From: an uncultured Legionella sp.
GTDB taxonomy: Bacteria > Pseudomonadota > Gammaproteobacteria > Legionellales > Legionellaceae
Direction of reading: 5' to 3'
NCBI GenBank assembly: GCA_902168255.1
Contig: CABHON010000013.1
Location: forward strand, 1-64,000
Length of the DNA stretch: 64,000 nucleotides
Under the pieces are notes generated by a model that saw nothing but the letters and a program-made list of their open reading frames with translations, did no database searches and was not told the origin of the DNA. This document shows positions 9,404 through 18,816 of this stretch, piece after piece (position 1 is the first letter of the stretch; the number at the start of each line of letters is the position of its first letter). The position numbers and the translations under genes were made by a program.

Positions 9404-9797
9404 AAGGTTATTTTAACATTATCTTGTATAAATTGTTAACAATTTTAATTAGTCCTTGAAAATGCTGGACAAATGGGGGGATTCGCCAAAAAAAATCCAT
9501 AAAAGAATATTTAAGTTATTGATTTTTCTAAGAATTATGCAGGATGGTTATTTTTTGAACAATCTAATTGTGATCTAGATATCATGCTGTTTGATCTCAA
9601 TTTTACACGATTCATCCACAGAGTTATCCACAGGTTTTGGGGATAACCGATGATCGGCCTTGTGCAGCGTTAGTTTTGCTCATATACTACTAGGAAGCCC
9701 TAGAAAATTGTAATAAATTATTTCAAATATCATAAAAGGCAAGCATCGCTTTCCCTACAAAACTCTTAATAATATATTATCCAAAGGAAACACAAAA
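9404..9797. other. 394-bp divergent intergenic region with DnaA-box-like cluster
   Basis: No gene is seen. It separates leftward from rightward genes. It holds a perfect DnaA box TTATCCACA (9624-9632), a one-mismatch box TCATCCACA (9612-9620) and a reverse one-mismatch box (9638-9646), all within 35 bases. There are several GATC sites, AT-rich flanks and a 14-bp palindrome AATTGTTAACAATT (9431-9444). It could be a DnaA-regulated promoter or a DnaA-titration or origin-like site. None of the usual oriC neighbours (dnaA, dnaN, gidA, rpmH) is present. Confidence 0.5.
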
Positions 9798-10904
9798 TTG
9801 AAAATTCTTCATGTTTATAAAAGTTATTATCCAGAAACACAAGGTGGCGTAGAGCGGTTAATTCATATGCTTTCCACCCAAACTGCTTCTATGGGATGCC
9901 AAAATCGTCTTCTTACGTGTACCTCTCAAAAAAACTTCCATAGGCAAAAAAATAATGCACTTGAAGTTTATTACTATCCTGCAACCATAGAAGTCGCTTC
10001 CTCTCCTTTTAGTTATGCACTTTGGAAAGACTTTTCAAAGCAAGTTGAATGGGCGGATATAGTTCACTACCATTTCCCATGGCCAATGGCAGACTTGCTA
10101 CATTGTAGCTGGTATGTAAAAAAGCCCAGTATTGTTACTTATCATTCTGATGTGGTACGTCAAAAAGTATTACGTTGGTTATACTTTCCTTTAATGCATC
10201 TCTTTTTAAAGCGTACTAACAAGATTATTGCTACGTCTCAGAATTATGTGAATACCAGTGAGGTGCTCAAACACTATCCAGCAAAAACCCAGGTAATTCC
10301 GATTGGCATAGAACCTGAACATTATGTTTTGAACCAGGAAAAAAAACTATTTTGGCAAAACAAACTTCCTTTTCCTTTTATGCTCTTTGTTGGCGTATTA
10401 CGTTATTATAAGGGCTTGGAGTATTTACTGCAGGCTATCCAAGGAACGCAGGTAAAAGTAGTAATAGCAGGGGATGGACCACAACGTGAAATGCTTCATC
10501 ATCAAGTAGAAACATTAAATCTCAGGGAACAAGTTTTCTTCACAGGCGCTATCAGTGATGAAGATTTGTCTGCCTTGTTCAGCTTGGCCAATGGATTAGT
10601 TATTCCGGCCTCACATCGTTCAGAAGCGTATTGTATTGCCCTCGTAGAAGGACTGCGATTTGGACTGCCACTTATTTCCACTGAAATTGGGACAGGCACG
10701 AGCTTTGTAAACCAAGCGGGTGAAACAGGGCTAGTCGTTCCAGGATGCAATGTGGCCGCTCTTCGCGAAGCGTTAATAACGTTATGGGAGAATAAACTCT
10801 TGCAAGATAAAATGGGAAAAGCAAGTTTTGCACGATTCAATTCTTTATTCACTGCCAAAATTATGGCAGAAAACTATTTGAATGCATATAAACAACTAAT
10901 ATAG
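9798..10904 (+). CDS. GT4-family glycosyltransferase
   Basis: The 368-aa product begins at TTG, with AAGGAAAC upstream as ribosome site. The N-terminal Rossmann domain has the Gly-rich YPETQGGVERL loop. The C-terminal domain has FVGVLRYYKGLEYLL, VVIAGDGPQ and the SEAYCIALVEGLRFGLP motif, which holds the donor-nucleotide-binding acidic residue of family GT4. It probably transfers a sugar from a nucleotide donor to a lipid or polysaccharide acceptor at the inner-membrane face. The acceptor is unknown. It lies alone before mreB, away from the main polysaccharide locus at 22.6-32.8 kb. Confidence 0.85.
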   Translation: MKILHVYKSYYPETQGGVERLIHMLSTQTASMGCQNRLLTCTSQKNFHRQKNNALEVYYYPATIEVASSPFSYALWKDFSKQVEWADIVHYHFPWPMADLLHCSWYVKKPSIVTYHSDVVRQKVLRWLYFPLMHLFLKRTNKIIATSQNYVNTSEVLKHYPAKTQVIPIGIEPEHYVLNQEKKLFWQNKLPFPFMLFVGVLRYYKGLEYLLQAIQGTQVKVVIAGDGPQREMLHHQVETLNLREQVFFTGAISDEDLSALFSLANGLVIPASHRSEAYCIALVEGLRFGLPLISTEIGTGTSFVNQAGETGLVVPGCNVAALREALITLWENKLLQDKMGKASFARFNSLFTAKIMAENYLNAYKQLI

Positions 10905-10966
10905 TTTTTTAATTTTCAAAATTGCTTTCTTCTTGCAAGATCAGTTAAAATCGATAAATTTTTTGA

Positions 10967-12034
<1,068 letters not shown>

Positions 12035-12045
12035 TATAAATTATT

Positions 12046-12903
12046 ATGACACCACTATTTAAACGCTCTTCCGTTTTTGGACGTCATTGGTTGTTTTTTA
12101 TAGTGGTGTCTGCTGTATTGATTTTTTTTGATTATCGAGGCAGCAATGTTACCGATCAAATTCGTATCTATTTAAGCATTCCTCTTCAACCCCTTCGAAT
12201 ATTAACTACTGCTCCTTTTGAATGGACACATCAATTAATACAAAATATTTCTTCTCATGAAAATTTAGTTGCAGAAAATGAACATCTTCGCCAACAAGAG
12301 GCGTTATCGTCACTTCGTTTAAAAAAAACAAAAGTACTTGAACGAGAAAATAAACGTCTTCATGCTCTCTTAAATACTACTCCGTTGATTGATGGTAAAG
12401 TCTCTGGTGCTACTATTCTTTCTATTAATATCCAATCTGGCAATCAAACGTTATTATTAAATAAAGGGCGTTCTGAAGGTGTTTTTGTTGGTCAACCAGT
12501 ACTTGATTCTAATGGGCTTATTGGACAAGTCATTCGCGCTGATTGGTTTACTTCCGTTGTACTGTTAATTACAGATTTAAAAAGTGCAGTCCCTGTGGAA
12601 GTCGCGCGAACAGGTGAACAAGGTATTCTGGTGGGAACAGGGATGCCCAATCATCTTAAATTAAATAATTTGTCCAAGACAACACGCATACAAAAAGGTG
12701 ATGAGTTATTAACTTCCGGTTTAGGTGGTCATTTTTCTGGCGGATATCCTGTTGGAAAGGTAAGAAGCATTAAAAAATCTTCAACCAACATGTTTGCACA
12801 AATAGTTGTTTCTCCCATAACAAATATTGAAGTTAACCGACCAGTTTTTTTATTATGGCCAAGTGCTAAACCTCATTCCTTTATTGAGCCTATTTCCTTA
12901 TGA
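12046..12903 (+). CDS. mreC: Rod-shape protein MreC
   Basis: The 285-aa protein has one N-terminal membrane span (about residues 14-30). A coiled-coil follows (VAENEHLRQQEAL to ENKRLHALLN), then the periplasmic beta-domain with LNKGRSEGVFVGQPVLDSNGL and TSGLGGHFSGGYPVG. It links MreB to the wall-synthesis machinery. It starts 11 bases after mreB and overlaps mreD by four bases (ATGA), so the three are one operon. Confidence 0.95.
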   Translation: MTPLFKRSSVFGRHWLFFIVVSAVLIFFDYRGSNVTDQIRIYLSIPLQPLRILTTAPFEWTHQLIQNISSHENLVAENEHLRQQEALSSLRLKKTKVLERENKRLHALLNTTPLIDGKVSGATILSINIQSGNQTLLLNKGRSEGVFVGQPVLDSNGLIGQVIRADWFTSVVLLITDLKSAVPVEVARTGEQGILVGTGMPNHLKLNNLSKTTRIQKGDELLTSGLGGHFSGGYPVGKVRSIKKSSTNMFAQIVVSPITNIEVNRPVFLLWPSAKPHSFIEPISL

Positions 12904-13406
12904 AGTCAAATGCAACAAAACATTCTATGGGTTTTTTTGTCTTATTAATCAGTTTCTTGTTTACGCTCGGTTTAAGCATTTTACCATTGCCTATTTGGAT
13001 GAAAACTTTGTGGCCCTTATGGACGGTCTTAATTTTAGTTTTTTGGACTGCTTATTTACCTGAGGTACTCAACCCGTGGTTAGTATTTGTTGTTGGCTTA
13101 TTGGAAGATGTGTTACAAGGAAGTCTCTTGGGTGAACATGCATTCGCATTGTTAATTGCTTATCTTTTAGCTCGTGGTATGGGTCGTCAGATTAAATCTT
13201 ATCCTTTACTGTCTCAAATCAGTAAAATTGCTATTATTCTTGTGGGATATCAACTCATTCTTTTTGCATTTCAAGGTTTTCATATATATGCCATCTATGA
13301 TCTATTTTTATGGATATTTCCTCTTCTAACAAGCCTGATTCTATGGCCTTGGATTCTTTTTTTGCTTCATGGCATTGCCGTTAAGTTTTATATTCATCAC
13401 TTGTAG
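12900..13406 (+). CDS. mreD: Rod-shape protein MreD
   Basis: The 168-aa polytopic inner-membrane protein has about five hydrophobic spans. Its position after mreC with an ATGA overlap identifies it. The PEVLNPWLVFVVGLLEDVLQGSLLGEHA stretch (written here across several helices) fits MreD, with the conserved Gly-Leu-Glu-Asp in the middle. Sequence identity in this family is usually low, and context carries much of the call. Confidence 0.9.
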   Translation: MKSNATKHSMGFFVLLISFLFTLGLSILPLPIWMKTLWPLWTVLILVFWTAYLPEVLNPWLVFVVGLLEDVLQGSLLGEHAFALLIAYLLARGMGRQIKSYPLLSQISKIAIILVGYQLILFAFQGFHIYAIYDLFLWIFPLLTSLILWPWILFLLHGIAVKFYIHHL

Positions 13407-13460
13407 AAATGTGTTATACTGTGAGTGAAGATTTTTAACTTTTATTAAAGGTGTAAATGT

Positions 13461-14138
13461 ATGCGTAGAAATGATATTGATGTTGTATCAAGTCGGCCCA
13501 TAGAGTCTATTCTCTCTACGAATAGTGTATTAAGAAATACCTATTTGTTATTGAGTTTGACCTTCTTGTTTAGCGCTGGTACAGCTTATTTTTCGTGGGT
13601 AACTCAAGCTCCCCCTATGAATCCATTACTACTCATCGTGGGGATGTATGGTTTAATGTTTCTTACCCAAGCGTTAAGAAATAGTGTATGGGGTTTAGTA
13701 TCTATTTTTGCCTTTACCGGTTTTCTTGGATACACATTAGGACCTATTTTAAGCTTTTATACCAGCACCTTCTCGAATGGTCACCAGTTAATTATGATGG
13801 CGTTAGGGGCTACAGGTATCATTTTCTTTGGTTTATCCGGTTATGCTTTAGTGACACGCAAGGACTTTAGCTACCTTGCTGGATTCCTTTTCGTGGTAAC
13901 CATGACGGCTGTCTTGGCTATGGTTGCAGGATTCTTCTTCCAAATGCCGGCGCTTTTTTTAGGAATTTCAGCGTTGTTTGTATTGATTTCATCAGGGATG
14001 ATTTTATTCCAAACCAGCCAAATTATACATGGCGGTGAAACCAACTACATTATGGCAACGATTACTTTATATGTGTCTTTATATAACTTATTCTTAAGTT
14101 TGCTCCAAATCTTTGGTGCATTTAACAACAAAGAATAA
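13461..14138 (+). CDS. Bax-inhibitor-1/YccA family membrane protein
   Basis: The 225-aa protein has seven predicted spans. NSVLRNTYLLLSLTFLFSAG near the start and FNNKE at the end resemble YccA. Enteric YccA is a substrate and modulator of FtsH. Other family members are proton-sensitive calcium-leak channels. AAAGGTG before the ATG is the ribosome site. The gene stands alone, 54 bases after mreD. Confidence 0.88.
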   Translation: MRRNDIDVVSSRPIESILSTNSVLRNTYLLLSLTFLFSAGTAYFSWVTQAPPMNPLLLIVGMYGLMFLTQALRNSVWGLVSIFAFTGFLGYTLGPILSFYTSTFSNGHQLIMMALGATGIIFFGLSGYALVTRKDFSYLAGFLFVVTMTAVLAMVAGFFFQMPALFLGISALFVLISSGMILFQTSQIIHGGETNYIMATITLYVSLYNLFLSLLQIFGAFNNKE

Positions 14139-14146
14139 TGGGTTCT

Positions 14147-14205
14147 GTAGGGGCGGGTCTTGTACCCTCCCATTGTTGCGGGCGGGTACAAGACTCTGCT
14201 CCTAC
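14147..14205. repeat. REP-like palindrome, copy 1
   Basis: The 59-bp imperfect palindrome starts GTAGGGGCGGGTCTTGTA and ends TACAAGACTCTGCTCCTAC. The same family occurs at 57333-57391 and 46843-46921. It lies just after the BI-1 gene, where a stable hairpin could also end transcription. Confidence 0.85.
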
Positions 14206-14288
14206 GAACGATCTTCCTAAAATCTCCTACTTGTGTGACGGATATAGGTTGCGGAGCAATTCAGGCATTCTCCTTACCAAGACCCTTT

Positions 14289-15212
14289 TTATATACTCAC
14301 CAACTCAATATTTTTAAAACTTACAGCACGTGCTGGCGCTTTCCAAAGGCTTAATACATACCCGCCATCTCCCGAACCTGTGGGTTTACACGCAATGGCT
14401 CCTGCATTTGTCAGGTCATTCATATGATTTTCAAGCGTAGAGCCAATGAGCCCCCACACTGAGAAGCATTGCTTTGCTTGATTAATAGCCTGAATAAGAA
14501 GATTCAAGCCTTTCTCAGTAGTATTTTCTTCAGGTTTAATTTCTAATGCATTTCGAGCCAGTTGAACGGCCGTTTCCATGTCGTTATCTAGTTGAAGAGA
14601 TAATGCGGGGTTTTGTTGGCTTAATTGTTCTACCTTTCGAACGCAGTGAGAGGTTATCCCAATTTGCCCACTAAAGGAAAGATACCAATGAGGTTTCCAG
14701 GTGGGTAAAATTGGCTCAATGAGTGGATAATCCGGCTTGGGAGAAAAATAAGTACCCGTATCATATAAGCTTCCTGCTAAATCTAAGCCACTGCTTTTTC
14801 CATGAAATAAATCTTCTAAATATTTGGAAAAATCAAAGAGATCATCGGCAGGAATCCATTGTTTCCATGCAAACCATCGACCAATATTTAAACATAAGGC
14901 CGCCGAGGCGCCTAAGCCAGAACCGATAGGAATATTGTTAGATAAGACGAAATGACCCGTTACATGACTTAAATCCCGATTGACATGTTTTAAACCATGC
15001 TCAATGACACTCCAAAAGAGTAAATGTAAATCAGCACCTTGTTCGCCTTCAAAATCGGCACTAAGCGCTGAACCATTATCTTGATATTGCAGCGTCATTT
15101 TTTTTGCATGAAGCGGAAAAACAAGCGCGCTATGACCCCGTAATACGGCATGTTCGCCGGCTAAGATCCATTTCGCATGGGTTTGGCTATAAAAATCATG
15201 CACTGAGAACAT
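14289..15212 (-). CDS. Mevalonate kinase (GHMP kinase)
   Basis: The 307-aa GHMP-superfamily kinase has motif 1 around WILAGEHAVLRGHSAL (15-30), motif 2 PIGSGLGASAA (95-105) and motif 3 KPTGSGDGGYVLSLW near the C-terminus. The start was set at the ATG at 15212, which is preceded by CAGGA. A longer frame extends to 15326 but runs inside the upstream gene and lacks conserved sequence. It overlaps mvaD by 17 bases, so translation is probably coupled. Mevalonate kinase phosphorylates mevalonate for isoprenoid synthesis. Phosphomevalonate kinase is a possible alternative assignment, since both are GHMP enzymes. Confidence 0.8.
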   Translation of the reverse strand: MFSVHDFYSQTHAKWILAGEHAVLRGHSALVFPLHAKKMTLQYQDNGSALSADFEGEQGADLHLLFWSVIEHGLKHVNRDLSHVTGHFVLSNNIPIGSGLGASAALCLNIGRWFAWKQWIPADDLFDFSKYLEDLFHGKSSGLDLAGSLYDTGTYFSPKPDYPLIEPILPTWKPHWYLSFSGQIGITSHCVRKVEQLSQQNPALSLQLDNDMETAVQLARNALEIKPEENTTEKGLNLLIQAINQAKQCFSVWGLIGSTLENHMNDLTNAGAIACKPTGSGDGGYVLSLWKAPARAVSFKNIELVSI

Positions 15213-16167
15213 AAGCGTATCCTGATAATAATTGATGTTGTATTTCGTGTTGAATATCTTTTTGATCGATGCGGTACAAAAGATGAATATTAGGGCCTGC
15301 ATCCATGGTGATGAGCGGGCCATCATTTTTTCTATTCCAATAATCTTTTAATTTATTTAATAAGGCTAAAGAGGCATCATTATGATAAGTAAAAGGGGGA
15401 ATAGCGGTTTCAAATAAATTATGCATATCGTGAAACTCGTCCCAGGCTAATTCATACATTCTTTGCCAGTTTTTATTTTTTAATGCTTCCATAAACACAC
15501 TTAAACGCTCAGTTGCTCTTTCCACACGTCCTTCATAAAAAGGGCTTGTTTTCACCCGTTGATGTGCTTGGGAAGAGGGTATTTCTTTTTCCTGGGTTTC
15601 TAGCAAAATAACTTGATGAATTAAATCGGCATAGGTAGGACAATCTACTTTTTTAACTGTTTCATCATCCCAATACACCCATGAATCATAAAAGGAACGG
15701 CATGATGAGCCGGAACCTTGACGACTGAGGGACATTATCCTATCGAGAGATAATTCTGCCTCATGGGTTAATGCACTCCCAGCCTGAGCAGCTGCTAAGG
15801 TCAACGCAGCAAAACTTGATGCTGAGCTTGCTAATCCAACTCCTAATGGAAAATTATTAGCTGAGCGAACAATAAATCTCGGTAAAGCGCTATCTTTAAA
15901 GAATACACGTAGCACTCTATCTAAATGCGATAAAAAACGCTGTTGCCCACTTTCAGAAAGGGTTATAGGTTGAGTATCGTTGCGAACCAGCGGTTCCCAC
16001 CGAGAAATATGATTAGATTCTGGAAGCAACTCTAATTCAACAAAACTTTTGAGGTGAGGGAGTGTATAAGATAATGAAGGATTTGCAGGGATTTTATTTT
16101 CTTCACTTTTTCTGCCCATGTATTTAATTAAGGCTATATTGGAAGGGGCTTCAGCCAACCATTTCAT
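15196..16167 (-). CDS. mvaD: Diphosphomevalonate decarboxylase
   Basis: The 323-aa protein begins with APSNIALIKYMGR. It has the ATP loop GLASSASS (111-118) and a C-terminal MDAGPNIHLLY whose Asp is the catalytic residue of the family. It converts diphosphomevalonate to isopentenyl diphosphate with ATP and loss of CO2. Together with the following kinase it shows that isoprenoids are made by the mevalonate route. The enteric gammaproteobacteria use the MEP route, while Coxiella and Legionella use mevalonate. Other pathway genes are not in the window. Confidence 0.93.
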   Translation of the reverse strand: MKWLAEAPSNIALIKYMGRKSEENKIPANPSLSYTLPHLKSFVELELLPESNHISRWEPLVRNDTQPITLSESGQQRFLSHLDRVLRVFFKDSALPRFIVRSANNFPLGVGLASSASSFAALTLAAAQAGSALTHEAELSLDRIMSLSRQGSGSSCRSFYDSWVYWDDETVKKVDCPTYADLIHQVILLETQEKEIPSSQAHQRVKTSPFYEGRVERATERLSVFMEALKNKNWQRMYELAWDEFHDMHNLFETAIPPFTYHNDASLALLNKLKDYWNRKNDGPLITMDAGPNIHLLYRIDQKDIQHEIQHQLLSGYAYVLSA

Positions 16168-16239
16168 GGCATTCCTCTTGATTTAAATAAACTGAAATCA
16201 TATCATTAATTACTTATCTATTTCTAGAACTATGGCCTC

Positions 16240-17376
16240 ATGAATACACAAACCCATCATTATCGATACCAGCAAAGCAAACAAGTGACGTTATTAGGTG
16301 CCATGAAAAACATAGTGTTGGGGACACTCAAGGTGTTGTTTGGCATTATGGGGAAATCCCATGCTTTATTGGCAGATGGTTTGCATTCTTTTTCCGATTT
16401 ATTAACGGATTTACTTGTTGTATTTGCTGCCCGATTTGGTTCGCAAGAAGCGGATGCCAATCATCCTTATGGCCATCAACGTATTGAAACAGCGGCCAGT
16501 ATGTTTCTAGCACTTTTATTAATATTAACCGGCTTAGCGATTGGATATGATGCATTAAAACATCTTTTTGATACAACTCCTCATGGAAAACCTGATGCTT
16601 ATGTTTGGATTGTGGCACTACTCTCTATTTTATTTAATGAGTTTTTATTTCAATACACGCATCGAATAGGCAAAAAAGTAAAATCTGAGTTGTTAATTAC
16701 GAATGCTTGGCATCATCGTAGTGATGCAGCTTCTTCTTTGGTTGTGTTGATTGGTATTATTGCCGCTTTGATGGGTTTTCATGGATGTGATTTAATTGCT
16801 GCTACTATCGTAGGCATTATGATTATAAAAATGGGTGGTGAGTTAGCCTGGAGTAGCATTTCCGAACTCGTTGATACAGGAGTGCCAACCCATATTCTTT
16901 CTGAGATTGAGAGAGTAATTGCGTATACTCCTGGAGTTATGGCAATTCATCAACTCCGCACTCGTTCAATGGCAGGGGCAATTTTTGTTGATGTGCATGT
17001 ATTGGTAAATTCTCCTTTATCTGTCTCAGAAGGCCATTATATTGCAGAAAAAGTCCATCAAAATTTAATTGATTCATTTGAACACGTAGAAGATGTTACT
17101 GTACATATAGATTCAGAAGATGATACAACAGTATTCCATTCATTAGCTTTGCCTTCTAGGGAAGAATTATTTAAACAATTACAAGATAGACATCCTGATT
17201 TTGCATGGGAAAAGCATTCGGGGCAAATTGTATTGCATTATTTACAAGGTAAAATTTTTCTAGAAATTTTCAGTGATACACCTACTATTAAGCCAGAAAA
17301 CATTGAATATTTATTAACAGAAATACCTATTTTGGGTAACATTACCTTATATCATGATCAACGAGGAAAGAAATGA
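16240..17376 (+). CDS. Cation diffusion facilitator (CDF) metal transporter
   Basis: The 378-aa protein has six membrane spans. The metal-site motifs are ADGLHSFSDLLTD in span 2 and WHHRSDAASS in span 5. A cytosolic domain with VDVHVLVNSPLSVSEGHYIAE follows. The HSFSD/HRSDA pattern (His/Asp sites) fits zinc, iron or manganese export. An additional C-terminal stretch of about 80 residues after the usual end is not conserved in FieF and may be a second small regulatory domain. The stop overlaps the next gene by four bases (ATGA). Confidence 0.9.
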   Translation: MNTQTHHYRYQQSKQVTLLGAMKNIVLGTLKVLFGIMGKSHALLADGLHSFSDLLTDLLVVFAARFGSQEADANHPYGHQRIETAASMFLALLLILTGLAIGYDALKHLFDTTPHGKPDAYVWIVALLSILFNEFLFQYTHRIGKKVKSELLITNAWHHRSDAASSLVVLIGIIAALMGFHGCDLIAATIVGIMIIKMGGELAWSSISELVDTGVPTHILSEIERVIAYTPGVMAIHQLRTRSMAGAIFVDVHVLVNSPLSVSEGHYIAEKVHQNLIDSFEHVEDVTVHIDSEDDTTVFHSLALPSREELFKQLQDRHPDFAWEKHSGQIVLHYLQGKIFLEIFSDTPTIKPENIEYLLTEIPILGNITLYHDQRGKK

Positions 17377-18224
17377 AACAAACCACACAATTACGTGCGT
17401 ATATGAATGAACAAAAAATCCTAGTGGCGCCAGGGGTTTTTGATGGATTAACGGCTTTATTAGCTAAACAAGCAGGATTTCCTGTTTTATACGCCAGTGG
17501 TGGGGCAATAGCTCGTAGTGCGGGTTATCCTGACATTGGTTTATTAAGCATGACAGAAGTGTGTTCTGTAATTTCTCATATTGTGGATGTCACCGGGTTA
17601 CCAGTTATCGCTGATGCCGATACAGGATTTGGTAATAGCCTAAATACACGCCGTACTGTAAAAGTATATGAGCGTTTGGGTGTGGCTGGTTTGCATTTAG
17701 AGGATCAAACATTTCCAAAACGCTGTGGTCATTTAAATGATAAATCATTAATTTCGCAAGAAGAAATGTGTCATAAAATTCATGCAGCACGTACAAGCTT
17801 AACAGATCCAGATTTTGTGTTAATTGCTCGTACAGATGCTATTGCAGTTGAGGGATTTGATCGGGCTATCGAACGCGCAAAAGCCTATCAAAAAGCAGGG
17901 GCTGATATGTTATTCGTGGAAGCCCCCGAAACTGTTGAACAAATTGAGACTATTGCCAAAGAAATTAATGGCCCTAAGTTAATCAATATGTTTCATGGTG
18001 GAAAAACACCCATAGTGCCGGTGGATCAACTGCAAGCCTGGGGATATTCGGTTGTTATTATTCCATCTGATTTACAGCGAGCAGCTATTAAAGCGATGCA
18101 GGATACATTAAAGGCTATTGGTGCTGATGGAAATAGCGCCTCCATGAGCGAACGAATGACCTCATTTAAAGAACGCGAAGTTATTGTTGAAACAGAAAAA
18201 TATTTGGCTGCGGATAAATTTTAA
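17373..18224 (+). CDS. Isocitrate lyase/PEP mutase superfamily enzyme (methylisocitrate lyase or oxaloacetate decarboxylase-like)
   Basis: The 283-aa TIM-barrel enzyme has the Mg-binding DADTGFGN (81-88), the lyase loop KRCGH (116-120, catalytic Cys118), ARTDA and VEAPE. The KRCGH loop supports lyase chemistry on a 2-methylisocitrate- or oxaloacetate-like substrate. No prpC or prpD lies nearby, so a PrpB role is uncertain. It is translationally coupled to the CDF transporter, which is an odd partner unless metal supply is the link. Confidence 0.8.
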   Translation: MKQTTQLRAYMNEQKILVAPGVFDGLTALLAKQAGFPVLYASGGAIARSAGYPDIGLLSMTEVCSVISHIVDVTGLPVIADADTGFGNSLNTRRTVKVYERLGVAGLHLEDQTFPKRCGHLNDKSLISQEEMCHKIHAARTSLTDPDFVLIARTDAIAVEGFDRAIERAKAYQKAGADMLFVEAPETVEQIETIAKEINGPKLINMFHGGKTPIVPVDQLQAWGYSVVIIPSDLQRAAIKAMQDTLKAIGADGNSASMSERMTSFKEREVIVETEKYLAADKF

Positions 18225-18248
18225 TTTGCTATAGTTCCAATTTTAATA

Positions 18249-18584
18249 CTAATCGTTATCAGCATCTTTTGTTTGCTTCTTTCGATTCCCTGTCGCTTTT
18301 TTAGGTGGATTAGCACCTCGTGTGGTAGAAGCTCTTTGAGGTGGGCGTGAAACGGATGAGGTGCTCGGGTTTCTTTTTATACAATTGGGGGAAATGCTTG
18401 TACCAACAGTTTTTGAACTAAGTGTATCTTGCGGAGAAGGACAACCTATGGCCATTTGCATACTGTTTGCATCGTCTTGTATTCGAGTGTTGACTATTGT
18501 ATTGGCATCAACAGTAGTTGATTCCATAGTGTCAGCATAAAGGCAGTTAGAAACTAATATAAGAAAAATAAAGATATAGCCCAT
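18249..18584 (-). CDS. Small exported basic protein, unknown
   Basis: The 111-aa product has an N-terminal signal peptide (hydrophobic residues 2-17, cleavage likely after CLYA). The remainder is Ser/Thr/Asn-rich, with a strongly basic tail RKKQTKDADND. It contains two Cys in the mature part (CPSPQ and NCIK). I see no recognised domain. TGAGG upstream of the ATG (AATGAGGTTTTATT) supports the start. Confidence 0.6.
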   Translation of the reverse strand: MGYIFIFLILVSNCLYADTMESTTVDANTIVNTRIQDDANSMQMAIGCPSPQDTLSSKTVGTSISPNCIKRNPSTSSVSRPPQRASTTRGANPPKKATGNRKKQTKDADND

Positions 18585-18665
18585 AATAAAACCTCATTAA
18601 AATTGAAATTCTAAAGAAAAATTTAGTAGAATTGCAATAATTATTTTAAAATATACTCACGGCAA

Positions 18666-18762
18666 TTGAGATTTGGGTGAGACGTGAGCGAAGCAGGCGA
18701 AGGAGTGTATACTGAATACATGACTGAAGCCGATGCAGCTCGCAACAAAACCAAAATCTCAA
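18666..18762. repeat. Short element with imperfect terminal inverted repeats
   Basis: The left end TTGAGATTTGGG matches the complement of the right end CCAAAATCTCAA with one gap. The interior carries GGAGTGTATACTGAATACATGA, similar in form to GGAATGTACAAGGGAGTACATGA in the element at 20698. It lies between the exported-protein gene and uup and may include or displace the uup promoter. Confidence 0.5.
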
Positions 18763-18816
18763 GTGCAAAGAGAGTAGAAGTGATTTTTTATTTTTTTGAT
18801 ATCCAGGAGACCTATA

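Noticed and set aside
9404-9797. Calling this region oriC
   Set aside because: Three box-like sites are not enough, and dnaA, dnaN, rpmH and gidA are absent. It is kept only as a hypothesis.
10502-10858. A long antisense frame within the GT4 glycosyltransferase gene
   Set aside because: It lies fully inside a well-supported coding gene on the other strand and shows no domain. Similar antisense frames in mreB, uup and lapB were set aside for the same reason.
14160-14354. A 64-codon plus-strand open frame after the BI-1 gene
   Set aside because: It begins inside a REP palindrome and runs antisense into the mevalonate kinase gene, and it has no ribosome site or known motif.
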